DNA from: Dendrophyllia cribrosa
Taxonomy: Eukaryota > Cnidaria > Anthozoa > Scleractinia > Dendrophylliidae
DNA length: 64,000 nt
Assembly: GCA_024195265.1 (NCBI GenBank)
Contig: JAJLRJ010000011.1
Coordinates: 24,602,527 to 24,666,526, forward strand
Direction of reading: 5' to 3'
Position 1 is the stretch's first letter; every line of letters begins with the position of its first letter. Made by a program: the position numbers and the translations under genes. The notes below the pieces were generated by a model. It was not told the DNA's origin. It saw only the letters and a program-made list of their open reading frames with translations, and searched no databases. Below are positions 1-10,998 of this stretch, in pieces.

Positions 1-672
1 TTCTTAGGATATGCCTCCATCCTTGTGTCGATTCAGAGCCTGGTTCTGATAGCAGTGGATCGATTTGGAGCTGTGGTATATCCCCTACGTTCCCCACTGA
101 TCAGTTCAAAGCTGTGTCCTTTCGTCATCTTCGCAACGTGGATAGTCGCAATGGCCGTCCTTTGGCCATTTCTTTTCGCCTTCAAACTTGTTGAATACCA
201 AGGAAAAATGGCGTGTGAGTGGAAGGGGAATGAATCTTTCGGAGAATCCTATGGTACGTTTTACTTCACTTTGGGATTTATCTTATTTTTTTACATCCCC
301 GTTGTCTTGTTGTTCATGCTTTACTTCATCATCCTTGTAAAGCTCATGTCACGAGTCCATCCAGGAGAACATACGGCCAATGCTGAGGAACAGCGCACGA
401 AAAGAAACAGAAACGTGCCGAGGTTGGCCATTGCTATCGTGTTAGGATTTGCGTTTTGCTTTTTGCCTTTCACCATTAACGCTATGCTTTTGCACTTTGT
501 ATGGGGCAGCGGTACACGCTTTCCTTGTGGTATGCAACGCTACTGGATGTTCACCACGTTTCTATTTCACGCAAACTGTGCAGTCAATCCGATTATCTGT
601 TTCATTTTTAGTATTAATTACCGAAAAGGTCTTAGGAAACTTCTTAGCTGTACTGTTACAGTGCAGGGGTGA
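1..672 (+). CDS. Class A (rhodopsin-like) G-protein-coupled receptor, 5'-partial
   Basis: The frame is already open at base 1, so the true start lies upstream and the annotated protein is the C-terminal part, from TM3 on (about 223 residues). Just after TM3 there is a D-R-F triad (bases 58-66), a variant of the DRY motif. A cysteine in the loop before TM5 (MACEWKG) can pair with the TM3-side cysteine. TM5 is a long aromatic-rich helix, a basic loop with EEQRTKRNRN follows, TM6 carries FCFLPF in place of the usual CWxP, and TM7 carries NPIICF, a variant of NPxxY, then a basic helix-8 stretch (NYRKGLRKLL). It is an integral membrane receptor expected to couple to G proteins. The ligand cannot be told: cnidarian receptors of this type resemble amine and peptide receptors about equally. 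Lack of introns in the visible part fits the many single-exon cnidarian GPCR genes. Stop is TGA at 670-672. Confidence 0.85.
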   Translation, partial: FLGYASILVSIQSLVLIAVDRFGAVVYPLRSPLISSKLCPFVIFATWIVAMAVLWPFLFAFKLVEYQGKMACEWKGNESFGESYGTFYFTLGFILFFYIPVVLLFMLYFIILVKLMSRVHPGEHTANAEEQRTKRNRNVPRLAIAIVLGFAFCFLPFTINAMLLHFVWGSGTRFPCGMQRYWMFTTFLFHANCAVNPIICFIFSINYRKGLRKLLSCTVTVQG

Positions 673-1425
673 CTTTCGAAAACCTTTATAATGGATGCCA
701 AACAGATCGTGTCAGAACTTCCACCATGATAAACGATCCTTACAAAGTCATTGCAGCTGTCTTCTTGTTTTTAACTTGCTTTTTAATTTATCGTACAAGT
801 AAAACCGAAACTTGGAGTTTCTGATAATCTAAACAGACATCTAAATAACTGAGGTTGAAGGTGCTGTCTTTGTTGCGACACCTGTAAATGTTTAGATCTT
901 CGGATTTCTCTAATGACCACGTGGAAATGGCGGTCTTGTCTCCAAATCGGAGTCTTTCTGTGATCGCTAGTATAATTAGTGACAATGATGTTATCCGCTT
1001 CGTGGCTACTGCGAAAATGAAACCACAATGTGTATAACAGCAAGTAACTCGATGGAAATTAAATTAATTAATGTATGTTTCGAGTGATAGGAGTTCACAA
1101 AATGATGGCAGAAAAGTTAGATTTCTATCCGAGGAAAATGACAATTGGTGTACCCTGCTGTCAACTCGGGTTTTACAAGCAACATAAGAATAACCATAGC
1201 AATAAGCAGAAGCAAAAGAATTTGTATCAAGGGAAAGCGACACAGACAGGCATAATATTTATCGATCCTTATGCTTATGCTTGTACTTATACTTGTGCTT
1301 ATATTTATGCTTGTGCATATGTCGGACTCGTTTTCACTGGAAAATAAGCGCTGTTATGCTTCCGCTTGTGTTCATGCTTATGTCGCTGATGAAAACCAAG
1401 ATCTTGGTAGAGTTCAAGGAATACA
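673..1425. other. Intergenic, no gene seen
   Basis: 3' flank of the receptor gene. Short open frames on both strands have no recognisable domain or codon pattern. Near 1264-1325 there is an imperfect T/C/A-rich stretch with repeated CTTATGCTTGTG-like words, probably simple repeat. Confidence 0.5.
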
Positions 1426-1813
1426 CCAATATCACGCTAGCATGGCATGAAAATATATTTAATTTAATGGGGAAAAGAGTCCAGTATCAAATTCAGCACA
1501 TCAATATTAGTAAAACTGTAAAGTTTCGTAAAGATTGCTCGTACACTGACGGAGAACTTAGTTCTCTGGCCTAATTTTTACAAAGTAATGTATGGGAAAA
1601 ACACGAAAACGAGGCTGGACGGGCAATCTATGCCCGTCCACCATACATTTCTTTGTAAAAATGCTCAGTTTCAAAATTTCATATCTTCGTCAGTTTTCTA
1701 ACAATCTTTACAAAACTTTGTAGTTTTACTAATATCGATATGCTGAATTTGATGCTGGGCTCTTTTTCCCAATAAACTAAATATATTTTTGTGCCATGCT
1801 AGCGTGATATTGG
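1426..1813. repeat. Foldback element, about 390 bp
   Basis: The left arm starting CCAATATCACGCTAG (1426) reappears inverted and ends CTAGCGTGATATTGG (1799-1813). The arms stay similar along most of their length and meet at a perfect hairpin, GGACGGGCA/TGCCCGTCC, near 1617-1640. No coding content. This is a palindromic MITE or foldback transposon; the superfamily is not clear. Confidence 0.75.
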
Positions 1814-3186
1814 TCTATACGAACGAAAGGTGCTTTAAATATGCAGTGACTATATATTAGTGCGCACATTTGAAGACGCATACCGCTCTCATGCAAACAC
1901 TTACTACTTTCACAACGGTCTTATGTTATGACTCCGTACTGGTAGCATACCGGTCTGAGTTTGTACCGCTGTCATGTAATCACCTTCTTCATGTAATCAC
2001 CTTCATTATTTGGTGGGAACTGGGAATGTAACAGGGAAACTAGGTAAGCGAAATTTTGCTATCTCGGCGGAACAGTCCCTTTAAAAAAATCGCAGATAAT
2101 TTTTGTGTGTGATAAGCACTGGAGGTGCAAGCATTGTTTCAAAACAAACCACCTTTGTTGTAAATACTCATGTGAATCCTGTATTCAATATCTGTCTTAC
2201 AATGACGCCTTTTCTTGACCAGAGCCAACTCATTATACTTTTGTCGCCATTTTCGCCGCTTTTCAGCCCATCATTTTTGCTGTATTTTTTCTCAACGAAA
2301 AGAAATTCCGAACGTTTTCCTAATCATTTCTCTTTCTTTCCTGTCTCTCTCCCTCTCGAGATAAAAAACAATTTCTTTCCTTCCTTTGCACCTTGCCTAC
2401 TTCCATTGATAAACATTACGCAGTGACAATACAAACAGCATTAAAAATTTACATAAGTATCTCCCACACATCAGATAACTGTTAACTTATACAAGCATTG
2501 CAAACGGACAACACTTCAACGCGAAAATGAACTATGAATTGAAGCATGCAACTGTTTTTTGCAAGGTTTGGCTATTGTTGTTTTTTGGCGTTTAAATAAA
2601 AAGAAAATATTTTTTCTCATCTTCTTTTCACTGAGCTAAAGATAAAAGGATAATACACCGTTGCGCGGTGCTATTAAATTTCATTTCGAGACCCTTCGAG
2701 TGTTCATGCCCAACTCGATATCTCACGAGTGAGCGGACTAAACGAGTGAGATAAAAATCCGAGGATGTATCGATTACAGATCAACTTCTTTTTGGTTCGT
2801 TGTTAATTTGACCTTTCATGAAAGAAAACAATTGGTAGCTGAATAATGTGAAGATTGTTATATCTCTTCCCTCTACACCGAGTAAAGATAAAATTGATAT
2901 ATCTTCACATATGTCGAGATATCATTTTTCCATAGTCGGAGAAATTCTTAATAACGAAAAGTTTTATCTTACAGACCTCGAGAAGGAGGACACGCAAGTC
3001 ATGTTTAAAGTTCAGCGCTATTCAATTAGAATGTTGGTTTTGGAATGAAATTACAACGACTTTTGATTGTTCAAGTATTTTTTGCTTATCGTTGCTCACT
3101 ATAAAAATACCTCGTGCCTTGTGTTCTAAACTTTTGATTGACTGTCCAAGTATTTTTTGCTTGCTTAGCTTTGATTCTCTGATGTT
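1814..3186. other. Intergenic, no gene seen
   Basis: AT-rich sequence with pyrimidine-rich tracts (2230-2370). The short ORFs lack domains, splice-site support or repeated occurrence. A TTTAA following GTCCC near 2075-2085 resembles the end of the TTAA-type MITEs found elsewhere in the window, but no partner end was found. Confidence 0.4.
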
Positions 3187-3310
3187 CTAACCATTTAGAG
3201 CATTTAACCAATCAGAAGCAAAGCCTGCGTAGCCAACATGAATCGTGACTTGGCTTGCGCGCGGTTTCGTTTTCCAGCGCCTTTGGCACCGGTTTTTTTT
3301 TTTCAAGATT
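3187..3310. repeat. Fragment of the CCAAT-rich MITE family
   Basis: Contains AACCAATCAGAAGCAAAG and ATCGTGACTTGGCTTGCGCG, matching the internal part of the MITE at 8013-8294. Terminal repeats are not recognisable, so this is a degraded copy. Confidence 0.45.
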
Positions 3311-3533
3311 TCTTGAAAATGACAACGGCTGTATGCATGTTTCCGCTTTCGACAGCAGTGGTTCCTGAGAAGTCTGAGAACAATACCGCCAGTTACGAAG
3401 GCTACCCAGATCGAAAAAACACGAGGTATGTGACTATATAGGGCTCGAACAATTGTCCTAGCCAAGTCATGAACCTTTTTAGTTGCAAGTTGATATCACA
3501 AGTGCTTTTTAGTATCTAAATGTATGCAAATAA

Positions 3534-3539
3534 TTTATT
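3534..3539 (-). terminator. Candidate polyadenylation signal of the F-box gene
   Basis: AATAAA on the minus strand, about 190 bases downstream of the F-box/LRR stop codon. It is a plausible 3' end, though short AT-rich words are common here. Confidence 0.35.
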
Positions 3540-3655
3540 AAAGTAACTAATGCTATCTGACTTTAAAAACTTCTAGAGCTACATTTTTATGCCGTTTGGC
3601 TGTTGGCAGTATTAGAAATCGTTTGCGAGCGAGAAAAGCTTAACATTCACCCAAT

Positions 3656-3733
3656 TTAGTCTCATAGGGGTTCATTCCCCCAGGGAGTTTTCCTAGGGGA
3701 TAACCCTAGGGTATTACCCTAAGGGAGACTTAG
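3656..3733. repeat. Short palindromic repeat overlapping a stop codon
   Basis: TTAGTCTC near 3656 is mirrored by GGGAGACTTAG at 3723-3733, with several CCCTAGGG-type sub-palindromes between. The TAA stop of the F-box/LRR gene (3732-3730) lies in the right arm. Confidence 0.5.
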
Positions 3734-4087
3734 TCCTGCTGAAGACTTTGATCCAGACTCACTATCCGTGAATAGTTCATTGGTGCTGACCAAAGTGTCC
3801 ACGGGCTCTCCAAGCTAGCGCTTGTTACCAGACCTCCTCGCTGTAGCGAAAAGAAATTCGCCACCACAAATACCTGCGAGTTACTGGGAATGAGGCTCAT
3901 CAATGCCGACGTAAGCATTTGACAGTGATAGACTCTCAGATAACGCAATGTAGGGCAGCTTGCTATAAACCTTCCAAGCGCACTATTGGTTACTTCACTG
4001 CTGTAACTCAGATCCAAGACTTGAAGAGAAGAGCATTGACTTTCAGTCATTGCATTAAGAACCTCGTCTGTGATTGCATGACCATAC
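3730..4087 (-). CDS. F-box/LRR gene, coding exon 4 (C terminus)
   Basis: Acceptor TTTTCAACAG|G follows intron 3; the join gives CCCGYGHAITDEVLNAM, in frame. Two more LRRs follow, then a tail of about 45 residues without repeat pattern, ending LQQD and TAA. The stop sits in a palindromic repeat, so the tail may be a recent change. Confidence 0.8.
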
Positions 4088-6837
4088 CTGTTGAAAAGCA
4101 AATTGGGAGGTGCGAAAGTTAGTGTGATAAAGTGAAATTTGTCTAAGCCGGACACCTCCGGGACCCCCCGGGGAAGGGGGGGGGGGCACTTTCCTCAATT
4201 TAGGATGGGTGTGTGGAGCGAAGGTTCTTAAACCCTGACCCTAAACAGCAACTCGTGCAAGTTACCTTATACAGCATAACGGCAAAAGCAATACACTAAA
4301 GTACTTCTTATAATTGACCTTATTCATGTGTATAGTTAATACATTTGTTTTACCCACAGATGATATATGGTTAAACAGCACCGCATATAGGTGCTGCTTA
4401 GTATATCATTTTCATTTGGAGATGGGTCACACTTTAGAATTTCTTCCACGAACTCAGAAGTTATAGAACAGAACTTTTCAAGGTTTGACTATTAGACAAA
4501 TAAATCATTTAGCTTGGTTTTACTTGAACATACCCACAACAACACAGGCGCAAATAGCGAAGGAGACGACAGCGAGGTAACATGGATTTCAAACCATCTT
4601 GAGTAAGGTTTCGGCACCACGATAAGTCTACTTCAGTAATAACCGACCTCTCCCAGCGAACTGGCATTACAGCGTCGTCGGAAACGCTTGTGCCGTCAAG
4701 CACGAGTGATGTCAGCGACGAGCAGTTATCGATTAGCACAGGAAGGCTATCCCCTTGAATGTTGTTGCATCTCCGAAGACAGAGCGATTTGAGATTTCTG
4801 CAATCCTCGGTAGGGAAAAAGATGGCGACTGGTACATTTACCCATAATTCTTAGCGCATATAAACCTTAACAACGTTCATAAAAATGTAAAGAAAAGTTA
4901 TAAAATCTTCAAACCTAGACTACACATTGTCCTTAGTACTGGAACAAATATTGTAAAAATTTGGCTTCCTTTGTGCCTTATGTGCTGTGTTAGGTCCGCA
5001 AGGCATTGTGGTAAAATGAACAGCCGCCTATGGAAGGCCAAATGGTGCAAAATTCAAGAACTCTAATTTGATCACATTCAAGGATAACGATCACATTCAA
5101 CAACCACATTCACATTCAACATATCTAAATTAATCAATTTCAACAGTCATCTCGATCACATTCAAGGTCACACATCACATTCAACAAGCACATTCACATT
5201 CAACATGTGTAAATTATCAATCACATTCAACAGACATCTCGATCACATTCAAGAACATTATTTAAATGTCAACATATCCCATAATGTTTTGCGCTACTGT
5301 CGACGCAAAATAGACAGGCTGAACACGACTCCCACTCGTCTTTAAATCACAGCTATGAATTTGTTCTCTTCAATTATATTGACCTTTTGATCTCGGCGGA
5401 TCTCAAATTGATAGCCGGGAGGATTTCATGCTGTCCAGGGCCGTTAAAATTATATTATTTCTTTATGCATTGTTCAGTGCTAGCACAATTGGCATACATT
5501 GCGGTTTTTCTTGGCTCACTTTTGTTGCAAGATAAATACTCAGTATCGGCTAATGTTTGTTATCGCTTTGAAAGCGCTAGGATTGTTAAATTTCTCAGGC
5601 CGTGATTTAGTGTCTTGCAACAAAAGCGAGCAGAAGAAACCGCAATGTATGCCAACAGAGCTTGCACCGTACAACGGCATATAAAATAAATAATGTAATT
5701 CTATAAACGGCTCTGGACAGCATGAAATCCTCCTATCAATATGAGAGATATAAATACGCGGAGATCAAAAGGTCAATGTCATGGAAGAGAACAAACTCAT
5801 AGCTCTAGCTGTGAGCTAAAGGCGCAAATCTCTCAGACATCTCACTGGGAAAGCTTCATGCTGTTACTAACATGGTATGTAGATACCAGTGTTACAATCA
5901 TTCACTAAAAGTTTCAGGTTTTAACGATGTTTTGCTTCCGATTTGGAAAGGTCACGCAATTCGTCACGCTATTTCAGATAAGCCGTGAAAATAAACAAAA
6001 TTGAACCAGTTGAAAGTTATTTTTGCATCATACATGCTTATAAGCCGATTTAAACTTATAGTGAATCCAATCTTTTGTGATGGGATTTTTGCGTAATTGG
6101 CCGTCATGTTGGTGTAAGTGTGGTAAAAAGGCCAAGATAGCCGCTCAATACAATGTCTAATATTCGTCCGCCTTTAACTCTTGAACGAAATGCTCTGGCG
6201 CTTCAAAATTTGGCCCAGATGTGTAGTTTTAAACCCTCTACAATTCCATAAACATTTTGGAATCGAAATCTGTTTTTCAATGCTTCCGGAATTTTGATAT
6301 GAAGTGCAAGCCAAGAATGATTTTTAAGCCACTGGCTACGTCGACAGTAGCGCAAATCATTATGGGATATGTTGACATTTAAAAAATGTTCTTGAATGTG
6401 ATCGAGATGTCTGTTGAATGTGATTGATAATTTACATATGTTGAATGTGAATGTGCTTGTTGAAAGTGATGTGTGACCTTGAATGTGATCGAGATGACTG
6501 TTGAAATTGATTAATTTAGATATGTTGAATGTGAATGTGTTGTTGAATGTGATCGTTATCCTTGAATGTGATCAAATTAGAGTTCTTGAATTTTGCACCA
6601 TTTGGCCTTCCATAGTCGCCATCTTTTTTCCTACGGTGGATTGCAATTTTATTTAGTATGTATTCGCGATAAAAGCAGTAGCCACGCACCTCTTCAGAAC
6701 CTCTAATTTCATTGGACCTGGTTATCACGCACTTGTATTGTTTTTAGGTCTAGGGTCCATTGTTCTGTTGTTTGTTCTATTGTTTTCTTAGCCAATCTTG
6801 TGAGGCGTTCCGAGAGGTGCGTACCGCCTCGATAAAA

Positions 6838-6899
<62 letters not shown>

Positions 6900-9800
6900 G
6901 AGTGGTTTAGACTGCGTCAAATAGTCATATTAATACCAGAAAAATGAAAAAAAAAAGATGTAGATTATTTTCTCTTAAATAAATAAAAAAACGCGCCGAG
7001 TCATTATTGAGTTATATCAGCACGTGGGAATTTTTAAGAACATGATAGAAGTGCAGAGAAGCACGAACCAAAGGCGAGTGCTTCTCGCACTTCTCGAGTG
7101 TTCTTAAAAATTCCCAAGTGCTTATAGACCCTTTTAATAAATACCACGATGCATCATTTTCCGCTAATGACGTCAAACATATTCTTTTGAATTGCAAGAG
7201 AATTCAAAAGAATATGTTTGACGTCATTAGCGGAAAATGATGCATCGTGGTATTTATTAAAAGTGTCTATATAACTCAATAATGCACGAGGAACAAGTTT
7301 TTTATTTCTTTTATAAAATAAAAACGGTTATAATAAACCTTACGTCACGCGCGTGCTTTATCGAGTTATAATGAACTCGGTTTAACCAATCATAGCGCGC
7401 GCATTTCCTTGAGCATTTTATATGAGTTATATAAGCAGGCGGGAATTTTAAGAACATGAGAGAATAACATAAGTTAGTGGTAGGTTGACGACCAAACAAT
7501 ATTACAATAGTTAAGGTAGGGGTAAACTAAAGTGTAATATAACGACAGCATGGATTTCGACGATAGAAAGAAACGAGATTTACAAAAAATACGAAGTATA
7601 AGCAGATGACATTTCTATACACTTTGAACTGGGCCAGAGAGCTGCACAATGCAATGTGGTGTTTCCTTTGGTGTTGCTGTCATGGTTTCTATTGTTTAAG
7701 GTGCTGTTACATGTATACGAAGCAATTTTTTTATTGCGACTTGCAGCGCAACGCTGACGAGAGCATTGCGAGACAAGGTGTAGGTTACATGTTATACGCT
7801 TGCAACTTGTCTCGCAACATTACGAAAATTAGAGAAGTGTTCAACTTTTTCGCAACGCAATTTTTCGTTGCGAAATAAGTTGCGAAAAGAGGTTGTTATA
7901 CACGCAATTTCATCCGCAACTTGTCTCGCAACAGCTCATATCTCGTCAGCATTGCCTTACAAGTTGAATGAAAAAAATTGCTTCGTGTAACACCACTTTA
8001 CTCTCTCTAGTAGAGCAGTTTTCAATTGAGTGTGAAAAGTAATTACACAATTGCTTTGGTTTTTCATTGCTACGATTTGTGATTGGCTAAAAAATCTCGC
8101 GCCACTTTCTCGACCAATCAGAAATAAAACCAAAACCAATCGTGACTTAATCGCACGCGTTTTCCCGCGCTTGGCGCCGCCGACATGTAATTGCTTCGAG
8201 CTCTGATTGGTTCATTGGATTGTTTACGACTGCTGTGATTGATCAGAGTAATTACTTTGGTTTTGGTTTTACCACACTCAATTGAAAACTGCTCTAATTC
8301 GAGCAGAAGTCCTCACCTGCAGTATTCTGCGATATAACGCACCATTAGATCTGTAAGTGTGGAACAGTAACTAAACTCGAGTATTCTCACAGCCTGCAGC
8401 GAGGCAAAAACTCGACGTTTTTCAGCTTCCAACTGGAAGCATTCAAACAAGGGATCGCTAATCCCAAGACACTGTAAACTTTGAAAACATAGCGACATTG
8501 CCCTGAATGCGCTTGGGTGACCAGAACTGTGGCGTATATCCAACTTTGTTAAGTTATCCGGAAACAACGTTTCCTAAAGAAAAAATAAAATAATTCATGT
8601 CAACGTTGTCGAATCAAAGATATCCGGTTGCAGCCTTCTAGATCGCAGGCACGATTTCCAGCCGGCCTTCCTTTCTTCCTTCCCTCAAACGGCTCAAAAT
8701 CGAACCTACTCAGATAGTAGATAGGAGAGTTAAAGCAGAGTTAAAACAGAGTTTAACAGTTATAGTGCTCAAGCTTGCGCAATATCGCCGGATATTTAGC
8801 CTAAGAGGCCGTAGGCTAATAAACGCGTGCAAGAGTCGGCTCCTGACGCGCGCTCAAACTATGACTTACTTACTTATTTACTTACTTACCAACCAAGCCT
8901 TCCCCTCAAGTTTGAGCATTATTGGCTGGAGTCAGCAATAAGTAAATTCATTCATTGTTTTTATGACTAGAAAGTTATCAAACTCACTGCTTCTCCGGAG
9001 GAAGATAAACGTTAACGTGGCATGTTCTTCTAGTGTCGCAATACTGAACCGCAAACCTTACACAGAATTACGGTTACCCATATCACATGGTGGTCTTGTC
9101 AAGTAAGCTAACATCTGACAACTGTAATTTAAATAGCTATACGCGATTTGCTTATTGGACCATAAGGAAGGCGCTTATCTCTCTTTCCATAGCAACAACC
9201 AACAGGCGGGGAGTGTTGATCCATTGTAGGGGCACCTTTTTTTTGCCTTTCCCGGACACTTCGCGGAGTTATCCCTGCTACATAAAATTACGCTGATAAT
9301 CTTCGCTTTTATTCGGAACGTCTTCGGAACCCGTCGGCCAGCCGATCTACAGGCGGCTTTCGTGTAATCTTCTGCAAATTGAAGCTCTTTTTTAACTGTA
9401 AGTAATCACTCACAGAATAGCCTGTTTCCAAGTTGCTCTTAGCCTCCTTTTCAAACCGAGACCAAGTGCAAAACCATTTATACGAAAATGTGTTTTCTTT
9501 CATATGCAAATAAAACTTATATCCATATGAATGATTTTGCACTTGGCCTCGGTTTGAAAAGGAGGCTAAGAGCAACTCGGAAATAGGCTATTAATGTGAG
9601 TTTTTAATTTGTGTTATAAATTTAATCACAACAGTCAGCTCAGTACTCGCCTTCGCAGAAAAGTCTTCGACAAATGTTGTGGACTCCAAACATAGAACCC
9701 TCAGCTGAGGACAGTGCTGGACTAGCACGCGAAAAACTCTGGGAGACAAAGTGAATCCTCCGAGATTAAGCTTGTGCAACAGTGGTACCATGCGCGAACG

Positions 9801-9989
9801 AATAACCTTGATCAGGCACATTTCATTCAGTTTGTGAAAGCGTTTAAGATTTACTGACTTCCACAGTGAACTGTCGTACGCGATCAATCGCCAGCTTCTG
9901 CAGGCCTGCGCTACGTGACACAAGTCCGTCTCATTGAGAAAGCTGAAAATTAGTAGCATTGTTGTGTCGGGAAAATCCTGGATATTCAT
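3730..9989 (-). CDS. FBXL12-like: F-box/LRR protein, FBXL12-like (four coding exons)
   Basis: Substrate-recognition subunit expected to join an SCF (SKP1-CUL1-F-box) ubiquitin ligase. I joined exons 9989-9651, 8573-8317, 4797-4534 and 4087-3730; the lengths 339, 257, 264 and 358 sum to 406 codons, giving 405 residues. Residues about 3-45 form an F-box (FPDTTMLLIFSFLNETDLC...W...W). The rest is leucine-rich repeats of the cysteine-containing type, for instance CRNLKSLCLRRC, VLDLSYSSEVT and LRYLRVYHCQML. The early segment LHKLNLGGFTLSPRVFRVL followed by CPQLRVLCLE aligns with the matching segment of vertebrate FBXL12, which is about 80 residues shorter. Exon phases 0, 2, 2 agree at every junction. 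Intron 3 holds a 1.6-kb foldback element and many MITEs. Intron 1 has a GC donor. The FBXL12 assignment is by remembered similarity; membership of the F-box/LRR class is secure. Confidence 0.85.
4534..4797 (-). CDS. F-box/LRR gene, coding exon 3
   Basis: Acceptor GGATTGCAG|A completes the arginine codon from exon 2 to read EYCRNLKSLCLRRC, a regular LRR. It contains NCSSLTSLVLDGTSVSDD and LSWCRNLTQDGLKSML. The chosen donor is GG|GTATGT, phase 2. A second possible donor, CAA|GTAAAA, lies 15 bases further on. Confidence 0.8.
5029..6614. mobile_element. 1.6-kb foldback element with about 300-bp inverted ends
   Basis: TATGGAAGGCCAAATGGTGC at 5029 is mirrored at 6595-6614. The arms (about 5029-5310 and 6340-6614) are built of many copies of ATCACATTCAA and its complement TTGAATGTGAT. 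A second inverted pair (ACCTTTTGATCTC near 5381 and GAGATCAAAAGGT near 5761) lies inside. The interior also holds a dispersed repeat seen at two other places. It lies in intron 3 of the F-box gene and encodes nothing recognisable. Confidence 0.75.
5868..6340 (+). repeat. Dispersed repeat A, copy 1
   Basis: Starts around ACATGGTATGTAGATACCAG and runs through GCTTCCGATTTGGAAAGG, GATAAGCCGTGAAAATAAAC and TCTTGAACGAAATGCTCTGG. The same ordered blocks occur at about 47575-48110 and 60620-61150, all in + orientation. No coding potential seen. Confidence 0.75.
6839..6896. repeat. (TA)n microsatellite
   Basis: An almost pure TA dinucleotide run of about 58 bases ending TATATTTATG. Confidence 0.95.
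7133..7266. repeat. Near-perfect palindrome, 134 bp
   Basis: TTAATAAATACCACGATGCA at 7134 is mirrored by TGCATCGTGGTATTTATTAA. Arms of about 63 bases including TGACGTCA match almost perfectly around the centre at 7200. Little divergence implies recent origin or gene conversion between arms. Confidence 0.85.
7699..7997. mobile_element. MITE, about 300 bp
   Basis: Left end GGTGCTGTTACATGTATACG and right end CGTGTAACACCAC form imperfect inverted repeats of about 60 bases. The sequence between has repeated GCAACTTGTCTCGCAAC-type words. Non-coding. Confidence 0.65.
8013..8294. mobile_element. CCAAT-rich MITE, copy 1 (TA target site)
   Basis: Inverted ends GAGCAGTTTTCAATTGAGTG and CACTCAATTGAAAACTGCTC, each bordered by TA, as for Tc1/mariner-type elements. 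The body is rich in ATTGG/CCAAT words and contains TTTCCCGCGCTTGGCGCCG. Related copies are at about 53935-54184 and 59122-59409. Confidence 0.8.
8317..8573 (-). CDS. F-box/LRR gene, coding exon 2
   Basis: Acceptor is a T-rich tract ending TTCTTTAG; first residues are ETLFPDNLTKLDIRH, an LRR continuing exon 1. The donor is CAG|GTGAGG and the exon ends in phase 2 within an AG| codon of AEYCR. Confidence 0.85.
8640..9300. other. Intron 1 of the F-box gene, no gene seen
   Basis: Contains an imperfect CTTA/TTAC simple repeat near 8870-8890 and no recognisable coding sequence. Confidence 0.4.
9409..9598. repeat. Foldback element in F-box intron 1
   Basis: AGCCTCCTTTTCAAACCGAG near 9450 is mirrored by CTCGGTTTGAAAAGGAGGCT near 9549, with outer CACAGAATAGCC/GGCTATTAATGTG. 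The loop is about 60 bases. Non-coding. Confidence 0.75.
9651..9989 (-). CDS. F-box/LRR gene, coding exon 1 (F-box)
   Basis: Begins MNIQDFPDTTML and ends in phase 0 after the codons for EDFSAK. The next bases are GCGAGT, a GC donor. A nearby GT four bases further in would leave phase 1 and clash with the phase-0 start of exon 2. Confidence 0.85.
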
Positions 9990-10247
9990 CTTCCACGTTG
10001 TCGTGAAAGGATAAAAAGGACTGCGAGCAACTCGAAGCGTTCTGTTTCTTTTTGCGCCGCATTCGCGTGCATTAGAACGCGCGTTAAATTTTGTTACGTC
10101 ACTAACTTCTTACAAATTGGCAAAACGTTACTGAGAAATCAGTTTTAAGGTTAATTCACACGTACCGATTTATCGACCCGATTTGTCGGCCACGATAAAT
10201 CGGAAAGTCATGGTAGTCCAAATTGCACTCGTATATATAGATTACCT

Positions 10248-10384
10248 CATGGGCAGTGTGCGCGTACGGCGTTTACGCACGAGTTGGTGATGTATCAGAA
10301 ATCGAACGAGTGAGCGCAGCGAGCGAGTGAGATTTCTGATACAAACCAACGAGTGCGTAAATGCCGTACAAAGCACTGCCCATG
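10248..10384. repeat. Palindromic element, 137 bp
   Basis: CATGGGCAGTG at 10248 is mirrored by CACTGCCCATG at 10384. The centre is rich in GCGAGTGAG words. It sits upstream of the F-box gene. Confidence 0.75.
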
Positions 10385-10520
10385 CTGTAATTTGTTTATT
10401 TTATACATACTGAGATTTTATGCCAAGGTATGTTTTATTTATTTTTGTCTCGAAAATAAACAGCTCTGTACTTTGACCGGCAGAATCTCAAACAATCAAG
10501 TAGTGAGAATACAATAATAA

Positions 10521-10998
10521 TTAAAAATTGTACAGAATCGATCGGAAATCATAAAGAATGTTCACCTCCTCGTCGCTTAAAGCTTCGGCTGCATTTGGTT
10601 TGTTTCCTTTGCCTTCTTTTTTCAGTTGTTTGCTTCGAGCTTCCAGACATTTTCTTTCTTTTTCAAACGCTTTATCTTCAATAATGCTCACAGAGTATTT
10701 ACTTTCTTTCAAATGCCGGTTGAAACTCGAAATCAATCCTCGAAGGCATGAAGGCTCGTAGTCTTCGCCGTCTTTTGTTTTAACACTTCAAATAAATTCG
10801 CATACGTACTTGTTGAGTTCTTCTGGTTGAATTTCTTGTTGTTTTTGGTTCCGTTTCGCTCTTCTCTTTTAAGAATAAGCTTACGGTTAGTAGATTAACA
10901 TCTCTTCGCGTTTTCGCTCGAGTGTTTTTGTTTTCCTGGTCTTGAATGTATTCTTCAATTGGTTTGTCGAAGGACATAAATCCGGAACTTTCTGTCAT
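10521..10998 (-). pseudogene. Crypton-type tyrosine recombinase-like (ZMYM2/QRICH1/KIAA1958 family) remnant
   Basis: The reading frame starts MTESSGFMSFDKPIEEYIQD and continues QENKNTRAKTRRDVNLL, then needs a frameshift near 10850 and a read-through of an in-frame TGA before SVKTKDGEDYEPSCLRGLI and SSFNRHLKESKYSVSI, ending ALSDEEVNILYD. These are features of the N-terminal core-binding part of the DUF3504-type recombinase-derived proteins abundant in cnidarian genomes; the family is thought to derive from Crypton transposons. The catalytic C-terminal part is missing, so the copy is broken by frameshift, stop and truncation. Confidence 0.7.
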
